A DNA stretch of 16,359 bases from DATJZH01 sp035499215 (GTDB lineage: Bacteria; Actinomycetota; Actinomycetes; Streptosporangiales; Streptosporangiaceae), in contig DATJZH010000065.1 of NCBI GenBank assembly GCA_035499215.1, forward strand, positions 1 to 16,359, read 5' to 3'. Each line of letters starts with the position of its first letter. Within the stretch, counting starts at the first letter, position 1. This document shows positions 1 through 7,786 of the stretch, piece by piece. The position numbers and the translations under genes were made by a program. The notes under the pieces are model-generated. The model was not told where the DNA came from, did no database searches, and worked only from the letters and a program-made list of their open reading frames with translations.

Positions 1-595
1 CCGCGTAGTCGACGGTGAGCCGGCTATGTCCGCTGGTATCGGTGATGTGCTGGGTGACAGCCACGATGAAGGTAATGCTGGACGGGCCAAAAGCGCGCAG
101 CGAGCTGATCGTCGCCGTCCCGGTCGAGACCTGCTTCCTGCCGTCCCGCATGCTCGCCACACCGGGTGTGGAGTAGGCGTTGGACAGCTGCCTCGCGAGC
201 GGGCCGGTGATAAGGCTGAGCATCGGGGCGAGGTAGCCGGACGCGTTCTCGTCATAGGAGAACGTCCCGTAGTCGGTGCCGAACTTGATCACGACGCTGG
301 CGGCACCGGACAGTCCCGACTGGGTGAAGGGCAGCCACTGGAAGATGCTGGCGGGTGCCGATGCGGACGGCTTTGCCGAGCTGGCCTTGCCCGGCGGGCC
401 TGAAGCAGCCGGGCCGCCCCCTGCCGGGGACGCGGGCAGGGCCGGGCGGCCTGCCGATGCCTGCCGGGCTGTTGACCGAGGCGCGGTGCTCCCGGTGCCG
501 TGCGCGCTGGGCAGGAAGAGGTACCAGCCCAGCCCGGCGAGCGTTAGGACGATAACCACGAAAACGGTCTTCCGCTGGACGGGTGTCAGTTCCAT
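1..595 (-). CDS. Partial membrane-anchored protein of the conjugation operon (VirB8/NTF2-like?), runs off the left edge
   Basis: The frame is open from an ATG at 595 to the window edge (198 residues seen, C-terminus missing). Visible are a short cytoplasmic start, one membrane helix at about residues 10-28, an Ala/Pro/Ser/Gly-rich linker at about 30-82, and then a folded part beginning near FQWLPF. This layout of one N-terminal helix, a flexible linker and a soluble extracytoplasmic domain is typical of VirB8/TcpC-type proteins or other surface components of the mating pore; the identification is an inference, because no diagnostic motif is visible. It starts 14 nt after the stop of the VirB6-like gene, so it is probably in the same operon. 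The ribosome site is weak (GACGGGGCG before the ATG). It could also be the anchor of a cell-wall hydrolase whose catalytic domain lies outside the window. Confidence 0.7.
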   Translation of the reverse strand, partial: MELTPVQRKTVFVVIVLTLAGLGWYLFLPSAHGTGSTAPRSTARQASAGRPALPASPAGGGPAASGPPGKASSAKPSASAPASIFQWLPFTQSGLSGAASVVIKFGTDYGTFSYDENASGYLAPMLSLITGPLARQLSNAYSTPGVASMRDGRKQVSTGTATISSLRAFGPSSITFIVAVTQHITDTSGHSRLTVDYA

Positions 596-609
596 CTGCG
601 CCCCGTCCG

Positions 610-3267
610 CTATTTCCGCCGCCAGATCGGCCGGAGCCAGAAGGGAGCGGGCGATTCTGGCTGATCACTGCCGGGACCGCCCGGGAGCGAGCCTGCGCCA
701 GCGCCGGTGCCCTGACTGCCCGCGGCGGCCGTTCCCGCCCGGGGCTGCCGTCCTGCGCCGGACCGCGCAATCTGCCGCTCGCCGGACTGGCGCTGGCCCG
801 GGGCCGCCGGATGGTCAGCGCCGGGCCCGGCCGGACGACCCGGCGCCGGGCCGGCCTGACGGGAAGGCGCGGGCGACGCGGACCGCGCAGCCCACGGGCC
901 GGACTGGCGGGCCGGCGGCTGCGCTGCCGGGCGGGCAGGCGGCGCGCTGGCCGGCCGGCCCGGCGCGCGGTCTGCTGGCTGCCGCCTCGGCGGGGAGCCG
1001 ACCGGGCGGGGGGCGGCAGGACCGGCCCGCGGCCCACCCGAGCCCGGACCACCCGAGCCCGGGCCGGCCGGCCCGCCGGAGCCTCGCCCGGGCGGCGCGG
1101 CGGCAGCGGAACGAGCAGCCGCGCTGCGGCCGGCCGCGCCACCCTGCGCCCAGGGTGGCGACTGTCGCCGGCCGCCCGGCGGCGGGCCGGCCGGGCCGTC
1201 CGGACGGGCTGGGGCGGCGGCGGTCTCATTCCTGCGCGTCCAGGTCGACGGCACGCCGGCGGAGTCCTGGCGGGCTGGCAGGTTCAGCGGCGGCGGCTCC
1301 CGCTCGCTGCCGTCACCGGCCGACGCCGCCCGCGCCCTGGCGCGGGCGGACACGCTGGCGCGGCCGGCCGCCTGACCGCCGTCAGCCGCGCCGACGCCGG
1401 CCGCGGCGTCCGCGGTCTCGGCAGCTGGGTTGCCGTCCGGTCCGTCCGCCGATCCGGCGCCCTTTCCGGACAGGCCGGCGGCGACCGCGGCGCTCGTGCC
1501 GGCTGTCGCTGCTCCCGCTGCCAGGCCCGCTGCCTGGGCGGGATTGCGCCGCGCCCAGCGGGCGACCCGGTAGCCCGCGAATGCGGGCACCGCCACCGTC
1601 GCGGCAGTCCGGGTGCTGGCGCGCGCTGCCGCGCCAGCCCGGCTCAGGTCGAGCTCCGCCCGCTCCTGCGAGCCGATCACCCCGTAGCCGACTGCGGAGA
1701 ACAAGTGCTGGAACGGCTTGCGGTAGATAAACGCCGCCACCGTTACCAGGGTGATCATCAGGATCTTCAGTGCCCACGGGAGCACATCGTCGCCGGTCCC
1801 CATGATCAGCGCGTAGCAGTACAGCAGCACGCTCAGCACCAGGGCCACCGCGGCCTGCTTGAGCAAGACGCCGATGAGCATCTCGACCCAGCGGAGGGCG
1901 ACAACCCGGCCGAAACCCGGATGCGTGCCGATCAGCAGGAAGAACGGCCCGACGATCAGCAGTAACAGGAAGCCGAGCTTGAGCAGGATCAGCGTCACCG
2001 AGATCAGCAGCACGAGCACTCCGGCCACCACCGCGGCCAGCAGGGCCGCGAACGCGATCTCCAGCCGGGTCGTCCACTGACTGCCCTGGAACAGCGGGTA
2101 GACGCCAGGGTCGTGCTGCTGAATGCTGCTGGCGATCCCCGCGTAGGTGGCTTGCTTGGCATGGATCAGGCCAGTGGCCGGTTTCTCGTTCACCGCCAGG
2201 GCCTGCGCCCACAGCAGCTGCCGGCCGTAGCTGTTGACGGGGGTACCCGCGGCGCCTGCCGCGGAGTAGCTGGTGGTGCCGAACTCCCCGTCGAGCCAGG
2301 GCTTGCAGACCAGCACGGTCCACAGCTCGTTGGCGTTCTGGTCCACCACCGTGCTGCCCGCGGTGTAGCTGTAGCTGGACGGGCGGATCTGCGGGTCGCC
2401 GCGGCGCACCGGCAGGCAGCTGCTCTGGCCAGGGGTCGGCAGCTTGGCGAACGCGACGTCGAGGGTCTGCGAAATGCCGTCGGAGACGCCCTTGCCGATG
2501 CCGGTGAAGTCAGCTGGCCTGCCGATCAGCCAGATCGCTGCCGCGCAGGCGACGACCATCCACACGGTGCCCTCGACGGTGCGGGTGGCGCGCTTGCGGA
2601 TCAGTCCCTGCCAGGCAAGCCAGATCGCGCCGATAATGACCACGACAGCCACATACGGGAAGTAAATCGCGCTGCCGAGGCTGCTGATCAGTTTGTCGCT
2701 GACATTGCGGAGCCAGGACAGGATGCCCTCGCCGGCAGCTGCCTGGTAGAGGGTGATCGTCACGCGGTCAAGGGACTTCGCGATGTCAAAGACCATTCCG
2801 GCGACGTTGTTGCCGATCAGCGAGGTCATGTCCGAGCACTGCATGTTGGTCGCGGCCCAGTACTGGCCGGCCACGCCGTACTCGTTGTAAGGGGTGGCGA
2901 TCACCGCGCCGGCCGACGCCGGCGGGCGGACCAGCGAGTCGATGCCCGAGTCCGCGGGCTCGGGCTCGGGCAGCGACGGCTGGCAGATGTTGTTCAGATC
3001 ACCGGTGAGGCCGCTGGAGCCCGCGGCGCAGAAGCCAAGCAGCCCGCCGATGTCACCGATCCCGGCGACCGAGCACGGCCCGCCGGAAGACGTAGCCGGG
3101 CTTACCGCCGCGACCGCTGCGCCGGCAGCCGACGGTGCCTGGCGGCCCTGTCCTGACGGCTGCGCCGCTGCTGCCGCCGGATGCCCGGCCAGGGGCACCC
3201 ACAGCAGGCCGGCCAGCACGGCAAGCACCAGCACCGTCTTGCGCGGCAATCGGCGCATTCTGCGCAT
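610..3267 (-). CDS. VirB6/TrbL-like (TcpH/ConG-type) conjugation membrane protein with a long disordered tail
   Basis: This 885-residue protein is the likely inner-membrane channel component of the type IV secretion system. It has an N-terminal signal sequence (basic start, hydrophobic residues about 11-28, Ala-rich end near 35). An extracytoplasmic part with several cysteines follows, then membrane segments at about 199-222, 231-249, 402-428, 429-448, 458-490 and 498-515. A cysteine-containing loop of about 150 residues separates the second and third of these. The last 285 residues or so (600-885) are low-complexity Gly/Ala/Pro/Arg/Ser sequence ending in FWLRPIWRRK. The start is supported by AGGAG at 3280-3276, 8 nt before the ATG. 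It lies 41 nt after the VirB4-like gene, the order seen for ConE-ConG in ICEBs1. Family assignment rests on size, topology and position, since VirB6 proteins are poorly conserved. Long frames on the opposite strand are Arg/Pro-rich shadows. Confidence 0.85.
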   Translation of the reverse strand: MRRMRRLPRKTVLVLAVLAGLLWVPLAGHPAAAAAQPSGQGRQAPSAAGAAVAAVSPATSSGGPCSVAGIGDIGGLLGFCAAGSSGLTGDLNNICQPSLPEPEPADSGIDSLVRPPASAGAVIATPYNEYGVAGQYWAATNMQCSDMTSLIGNNVAGMVFDIAKSLDRVTITLYQAAAGEGILSWLRNVSDKLISSLGSAIYFPYVAVVVIIGAIWLAWQGLIRKRATRTVEGTVWMVVACAAAIWLIGRPADFTGIGKGVSDGISQTLDVAFAKLPTPGQSSCLPVRRGDPQIRPSSYSYTAGSTVVDQNANELWTVLVCKPWLDGEFGTTSYSAAGAAGTPVNSYGRQLLWAQALAVNEKPATGLIHAKQATYAGIASSIQQHDPGVYPLFQGSQWTTRLEIAFAALLAAVVAGVLVLLISVTLILLKLGFLLLLIVGPFFLLIGTHPGFGRVVALRWVEMLIGVLLKQAAVALVLSVLLYCYALIMGTGDDVLPWALKILMITLVTVAAFIYRKPFQHLFSAVGYGVIGSQERAELDLSRAGAAARASTRTAATVAVPAFAGYRVARWARRNPAQAAGLAAGAATAGTSAAVAAGLSGKGAGSADGPDGNPAAETADAAAGVGAADGGQAAGRASVSARARARAASAGDGSEREPPPLNLPARQDSAGVPSTWTRRNETAAAPARPDGPAGPPPGGRRQSPPWAQGGAAGRSAAARSAAAAPPGRGSGGPAGPGSGGPGSGGPRAGPAAPRPVGSPPRRQPADRAPGRPASAPPARPAAQPPARQSGPWAARSASPAPSRQAGPAPGRPAGPGADHPAAPGQRQSGERQIARSGAGRQPRAGTAAAGSQGTGAGAGSLPGGPGSDQPESPAPFWLRPIWRRK

Positions 3268-3308
3268 CGGGGAAGCTCCTGACGGGGGTCTCGTCGTTGG
3301 CGCGCCGA

Positions 3309-5804
3309 CTACCCGGCAGGCGGTCGCGCACCCTGCGCACCGCCGCGGCCCCCCGGCCCGCCCCGGCCGGGTACCGGAACCTCACCGGGCTTGGCCCTGG
3401 TGGGATTCGTATCCAGCCATTGCCGCAGGTCTTCGGAAATCAGGTCAATGCCGATCCGGCCGGCCCGGCCGTCAAGATCACGGAAGATGCACTCGCCGTT
3501 GCCGAGTCCGCGCAGCGCGGCCTTGTGCTCGTCAGATGACTCCAGGCCGAGCAGGGACAGCACGCTCGCGACCTCCGCGCGTTCCGATGAGCGGAACGCG
3601 AAAACGCTGGAGAGGCAGTTGGTGACCTGCTCGTTCAGCAGGTCACCCGCGTTCTGCGAAACGAGCAGCAAAGCGGTGTTGCGCGACCGGCCCATCCGGG
3701 ATACCTCGGGGATCAGCTTGGCCCCCTGCGGCGTGGAGGTGATCGCCCAGGCCTCGTCGAGGATGATCGCCTTAGGCAGCCGCCGGTCCATGCCGTTGAG
3801 CAGCCTGCGGGCAAACTGCGACACGAGGTAGAGCAGCGCCACTGAGAGCCGCTGCTCGTAGGAGTAGTCGTCGCGCTTGACCGCGACGTCCGGCATGGTG
3901 AGCCCGGCGAGGGTGAACACCGTGGTCCAGCCTGCCGCGTCGATCCGCTCTCCGCCGGATGGCGCGAAACACAGCTTCGCCAGCCGCATCTCCGACATCG
4001 AGCGGAGCACCGCGCCGAGGTTGACCGACGCGGGATCGGCCGAGTCCTCCAGGTAGGCCACCACCTTTCCGAGGCTGGGCTGCTCCTGCCCGGCGATCGT
4101 CCCGACCGCCTGGATCATCGCGCTCTCCCGCTCCTCGCTCATCCGCGGCAGCAGCAGCCGGAGGGTCTCGGTGGCCATCGTGCGACGTTCGGCCAGTTCA
4201 TCGCCGAAGGAGAAAGGGTCAAGCAGGCCGGGCGCCGCGCTGCCCAGCGGCAGCACCCTGGCTTTACGGCCGCGCCGCTGCAGCAGCTCGACCAGCGACT
4301 CGGCGTCACCTTTCGGGTCAATCACGGCAACAGTCACGCCGCGCAGCGCAAGCTGGACGATCAGCAGCAACGCCAGCGTCGTCTTCCCGCCGCCGGGCTC
4401 GCCAGTGATCGCGACCGCGGTGGGACGATTGCGCGCGGCAGCCACCAGCGGGTCGAAATGCACCACTGACCGGGCCCGGCCGAGCGTCTCGCCGATGTAG
4501 GGGCCGACCCAGCCCGCATCGCCGGCTGGCCGGTCGCCCAGGTCAACGGTCGCGGTCGGCATCCCGCCCGCGATCGTGTAGAGCGGCTGGCGCTGCAGGT
4601 ACGAGGTGAGCCGGACCCGGTCGCCCGGCAGCGACTCGCGCAGCAGCGAGAACTGGTCGCCGGTGGAATTGACCACGTCGATGCCGACGTCCCGGTAATG
4701 CTCGGTCACCGCCTCGGCCCGCCGCATGCACAGCTCCCGCGACGGCGCGGTGACTATCAGCCGGTGCCAGCCGTAAACGAACGGCAGCCGCTCCTTGGTG
4801 ATTCCGTGCTCCAGCAGCCTGGCCGCCTCGATCTGCTCGGCCAGCGCGATGGGCAGCTCGGCTCCGGCCTCCCTGATGTGCGCGTCCATGTCCCTGGCGT
4901 GCGCGAGGCGCCGGCTCACGTCCTTGCTTGCCTTGGCCGGCGGGATCAGCTTCATCCGCAGGCTCGCCTCAACCGGAAACGGAAGCGCGTCAGCGAAATG
5001 CAGCCATGGCTCGCCGTCGGGAAAGTACATGACGTCGGGGAACCGGGAGAAGGACAGGAACGCCGCATGCGACTCCCCCTCCGGATGCTCCAGCCGCAGG
5101 AACGTGCGCCCGTTGTGCACCTGGCCCTCCAGCAGGGCCTCGATCTCTCCCGTGCCCCAGGTGCGCCGCCTGGTCGCGGACGGCGGCGCCTCGCCGGCCG
5201 TGCCCATCAGCGTGTGCCGGAAAAGCCAGGCGATGTCGTCTGCGGTGGCGTGCCGGGCCGCCAGCGTGCTGGAACCGAGCGCCCGGCCCAGGCGCTCGGC
5301 CTGATCGGACCACCGGGAGATCTCCCCCGCTGACACGGCCTCGTCCTGCAGGCCCATGACCTGCTCGCCAGCACGGTAGGCACTGATGAACTGGGAGAAC
5401 AGCCCGCCCGACAGCTGGGCCCGCATGCCGCGCTGACCAAGCCGGACGCCGAGGTAGACCTCCTTGGTCCAGAAGTCCTTGGCCCACACATGGCGGTACG
5501 CCTCGTCGAGGTATTCCAGCCAGCCGGGACCGCCGTCAGAGGTGGCATCCAGCCCGGTCGCCCACTCGCCGGCCGGATAGGACCGGTGCACGACCCGCAG
5601 GTGAACCTCGGCGTCGGTCATCCGGATCGCGGCGAGCGCGACGGTGATGTTGGTGGCCAGCCCCTCGCGCTCCTGCGGCGTCGTGAACTCATACGACACG
5701 GTCGGCACGCGGTAGTAGGCCCAGGCGTGCGTCTCCGTCAGCAGGATCCGGTCATCGAAATAGCGGACAGCCAGCCGGCTGCGTCCGCCGGTGCGGGCGC
5801 TCAT
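3309..5804 (-). CDS. VirB4-like conjugation ATPase (TcpF/ConE type)
   Basis: The 831-residue protein is the cytoplasmic ATPase that powers assembly of or transfer through the mating pore. The C-terminal half carries a Walker A motif GEPGGGKTT (Lys474) and a Walker B motif AIILDEAW (Asp683, Glu684). These are followed by SRMGRSRNTALLLVSQNAGD, typical of VirB4/TraC ATPases, where the Gln of VSQN acts as sensor. The N-terminal 440 residues are the usual VirB4 membrane/partner-interacting half and show no strong membrane helix. The length fits the family (about 800 aa). The frame stays open upstream to 6098, but ATG 5804 is preferred because it overlaps the stop of the preceding gene as ATGA and starts a sensible protein (MSARTGGRSRLAVRYFDDRI); the extra residues upstream would be an Arg-rich shadow of the neighbouring gene. 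Expression is probably translationally coupled to the TcpE-like gene. Confidence 0.95.
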   Translation of the reverse strand: MSARTGGRSRLAVRYFDDRILLTETHAWAYYRVPTVSYEFTTPQEREGLATNITVALAAIRMTDAEVHLRVVHRSYPAGEWATGLDATSDGGPGWLEYLDEAYRHVWAKDFWTKEVYLGVRLGQRGMRAQLSGGLFSQFISAYRAGEQVMGLQDEAVSAGEISRWSDQAERLGRALGSSTLAARHATADDIAWLFRHTLMGTAGEAPPSATRRRTWGTGEIEALLEGQVHNGRTFLRLEHPEGESHAAFLSFSRFPDVMYFPDGEPWLHFADALPFPVEASLRMKLIPPAKASKDVSRRLAHARDMDAHIREAGAELPIALAEQIEAARLLEHGITKERLPFVYGWHRLIVTAPSRELCMRRAEAVTEHYRDVGIDVVNSTGDQFSLLRESLPGDRVRLTSYLQRQPLYTIAGGMPTATVDLGDRPAGDAGWVGPYIGETLGRARSVVHFDPLVAAARNRPTAVAITGEPGGGKTTLALLLIVQLALRGVTVAVIDPKGDAESLVELLQRRGRKARVLPLGSAAPGLLDPFSFGDELAERRTMATETLRLLLPRMSEERESAMIQAVGTIAGQEQPSLGKVVAYLEDSADPASVNLGAVLRSMSEMRLAKLCFAPSGGERIDAAGWTTVFTLAGLTMPDVAVKRDDYSYEQRLSVALLYLVSQFARRLLNGMDRRLPKAIILDEAWAITSTPQGAKLIPEVSRMGRSRNTALLLVSQNAGDLLNEQVTNCLSSVFAFRSSERAEVASVLSLLGLESSDEHKAALRGLGNGECIFRDLDGRAGRIGIDLISEDLRQWLDTNPTRAKPGEVPVPGRGGPGGRGGAQGARPPAG

Positions 5805-7420
5805 GGCCGCGCGCTCCGCAGCTGCGGCGCATCCGCGAGCCCGGCGACAAGAACGCCGGCCAGCGCCGTGTAGGCGTGCACGGCGGGGAGGCTGAGCGCG
5901 GCGGGAGCTGCCGCGATCACGGGCCTGGCTGCGGGTCTTCTCAGCGCATCGTCCCAGGGCACCCGGATAATGGCGCGGCTCCGCCCCCTGGCCACCGTTT
6001 CGGCGTTCTCGACGTGCGCCATCGTGGCCGGGCTGACGCCGTTGAGCACAGTGATCGATCCGGCTGCCAGCAGGCCGTGGCCGTGTGCCTCCAGCCACTC
6101 GTGGGTCAGCGCCAGCGCGCTGGCCGCGTCCGCGCTCACGGGCGCCACCAGCACGAGCTGGTCGGCCACGGCAAGCACTCGCGGGACCGCCGGGGCGGCG
6201 GGATCGGCGAGCGTCAGCGGGTAACGGGCGGAGACGAGCTCGAACAGCGCGCCCTGGTCCTGCTGCGCCGGGCCGCCGCGCGCGTCAGCGGGATTCGCGG
6301 TGATCACCTCGAGCCGGGATGGGTCCGGGCTGGCCGCTCGTCCCTGGTCCGCCGGCCGGCCCGCCCGCGGAGGTGCCTGATCCAGGGCCGGCACCGTCCT
6401 GGCCCGCTGCGCCAGCGACCCGCTGCCGGGGTTGAGGTCCAGCACCGCCACCGGATCGGCCCGCAGCCCCGCCAGCATCTCCCCGGTCAGCAGCGCCGTC
6501 ACCGTCTGGCCCGCGCCTACGGTGCAGCCGAGCACCACGATCCGGCGCGGGCCGGTCATCGCCAGCCGCGCTCTGGCGCGGTCGCGCTGCTGCTGGTCGG
6601 GCCTGCCGGGCCGGTGGCCGCCGGGAACGACCACGACCTGATCGTGCCAGCCGCCGGTGCGCTGAGCGCGCCGGCCGTTCAGCGCCCGCTCGACGACCCT
6701 GAGCGGGCGGGACGGCTCGGCGGTGACAGTCACGACCGGCCGCCGGGCCTGTCCTGCTGTGTGCTGCGTGATCTGCGGGACGCTGACCGCCAGCGCTTCC
6801 GTTTCGGGAAACCCCGGCCCGAGAACGACGTCAGCAGCGTGGACGCCCGATACCGGGACCCGGCGGGGCACCTGGGCGGCCGCCGATGTCTCAGCATGTG
6901 CCGCCGCGATAGCCGGCGCCTCAGCCGCCGGCGCCTCAGCGGGCGGCGGCACAGCGGGCGGCAGTGCAGCGGGCGGCAGTGCAGCGGGCGGTCGCTGCGC
7001 CCGTGCGGCCGCAAGGGCCCAGGGCCTGGCGGCAGCGGCCAGCGGCGGCGGCGCGGCCTGCCGCCAGACCCGGCAGGTCACGTTGATCTCGTCCCGCTCC
7101 GCCAGCGGAGCGAGCCGGCACCAGGTCCGCGGCTCGCTGAGATACCGCAGCTGCGAATGCACAAGCTCGGGCAGCCGCTTGCTCTCGAGCACTGGCCGGG
7201 TCGCGAGCCAGGCGAGCACTGCTGGCGGCAGCACATACAGCCACAGCAGCGTGTGGCTGAACGGCAGGCCAAGCATGGTCAGCACCAGCACGTACGGCAC
7301 AGCAATGGCCGCGAAAACCGCTATCTGGCCAACCGGCAGCGGCATGGGCAGCCGGAAATCGTACAGCTTGTACAGCCGTTTCTCGATCCGCCAGATGTTG
7401 GTGTAGGTGGGCAGGTCCAC
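5801..7420 (-). CDS. TcpE-like conjugation membrane protein fused to a degenerate MinD/ParA-like domain
   Basis: This 539-residue protein has two parts. Residues 1-120 resemble TcpE/ConD: TYTNIWRIEKRLYKLYDFRLP, then two membrane helices at about 28-52 and 54-73, then a Trp/Arg-rich cytoplasmic stretch. Residues 120-180 are an Ala/Pro-rich linker with repeats (ALPPA, AEAPA). Residues 293-530 read as a MinD/ParA-type fold: a P-loop-like GCTVGAGQT (298-306), an aspartate strand VAVLDLNPGSGSL, then AVADQLVLVAPVSADA. The P-loop has Gln305 where the invariant Lys would be, so ATP hydrolysis by this domain is doubtful. The start is GTG with AAGGAG at 7435-7430, 9 nt upstream. The stop overlaps the VirB4-like start (ATGA). 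The gene position between the small two-helix protein and VirB4 matches tcpE/conD. TcpE proteins are normally short, so the C-terminal extension is notable. Confidence 0.85.
   Translation of the reverse strand: MDLPTYTNIWRIEKRLYKLYDFRLPMPLPVGQIAVFAAIAVPYVLVLTMLGLPFSHTLLWLYVLPPAVLAWLATRPVLESKRLPELVHSQLRYLSEPRTWCRLAPLAERDEINVTCRVWRQAAPPPLAAAARPWALAAARAQRPPAALPPAALPPAVPPPAEAPAAEAPAIAAAHAETSAAAQVPRRVPVSGVHAADVVLGPGFPETEALAVSVPQITQHTAGQARRPVVTVTAEPSRPLRVVERALNGRRAQRTGGWHDQVVVVPGGHRPGRPDQQQRDRARARLAMTGPRRIVVLGCTVGAGQTVTALLTGEMLAGLRADPVAVLDLNPGSGSLAQRARTVPALDQAPPRAGRPADQGRAASPDPSRLEVITANPADARGGPAQQDQGALFELVSARYPLTLADPAAPAVPRVLAVADQLVLVAPVSADAASALALTHEWLEAHGHGLLAAGSITVLNGVSPATMAHVENAETVARGRSRAIIRVPWDDALRRPAARPVIAAAPAALSLPAVHAYTALAGVLVAGLADAPQLRSARP
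6912..6997. repeat. 15-bp in-frame tandem repeats in the TcpE-MinD linker
   Basis: Two 15-bp units at 6912-6941 (GCCGGCGCCTCAGCC, then the same with a final G) are followed by four related units at 6938-6997. The middle two of these are identical (AGCGGGCGGCAGTGC at 6953-6967 and 6968-6982). On the minus strand they encode five-residue repeats AEAPA and ALPPA. The unit length keeps the frame, so copy-number change would only lengthen or shorten the linker. Confidence 0.85.
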
Positions 7421-7467
7421 CCTGCTGCTCTCCTTCCCCCTACAGTCGCGGGACCCATTCGCAGGTA

Positions 7468-7725
7468 TCAGTGGACGCCGAGCGCATGCGCAATGCCGGT
7501 GGCAATCGTCTGCACGATGCTCGGCGTATAGAAGATAACGGCGATTGCGATCGCGAGCACAAGGAACTGCACGAACCGGATGATCTCGCGAGTAAATAGG
7601 AAGAAGATGGCAACGATGCCGACAATCCCCAGGAACAGCGGTCCGAACAGGCCCTGAAGGTACGACACAAGACCGGAAGTGCTGAGCGCAATGGGGGATG
7701 TCGTAACGATCAGGTGCGACGACAT
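7468..7725 (-). CDS. Small two-helix membrane protein (TcpD/ConC-like position)
   Basis: An 85-residue hydrophobic protein with two predicted membrane helices, at about 26-45 (LFGPLFLGIVGIVAIFFLF) and 50-68 (FVQFLVLAIAIAVIFYTP), joined by a short TREIIR loop. Its place between the TcpC-like and TcpE-like genes and its size match ConC of ICEBs1 and TcpD of pCW3, small membrane partners of the mating pore. A pilin-like VirB2 role is also possible from the topology alone. The start at 7725 has GGAG at 7734-7731, 5 nt before the ATG. The frame is open further upstream to 7833, but that extension is basic, lacks a ribosome site and overlaps the preceding gene. It lies 61 nt after the TcpC-like gene and 47 nt before the next one. 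Confidence 0.8.
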   Translation of the reverse strand: MSSHLIVTTSPIALSTSGLVSYLQGLFGPLFLGIVGIVAIFFLFTREIIRFVQFLVLAIAIAVIFYTPSIVQTIATGIAHALGVH

Positions 7726-7786
7726 CTGTTCTCCGGGGGTAGTGAGCGTGGCTATCGGGGCAGCCGTGCGGTTGGGCAGCCTGTCA

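Noticed and set aside
276..1965. Long plus-strand reading frames (484 and 460 codons) opposite the VirB6-like gene
   Set aside because: Their products are Arg/Pro/Gly/Ala-rich with no domains; they arise because the opposite strand encodes a low-complexity GC-rich tail.
5805..6098. Upstream extension of the VirB4-like gene
   Set aside because: It would overlap the TcpE-MinD gene by almost 300 bp and adds an Arg-rich stretch; the ATGA overlap start at 5804 is better.
5876..7531. 551-codon plus-strand frame opposite the TcpE-MinD gene
   Set aside because: Low-complexity Arg/Gly/His-rich product; the minus strand has membrane helices, a P-loop-like motif, a ribosome site and a coupled stop.
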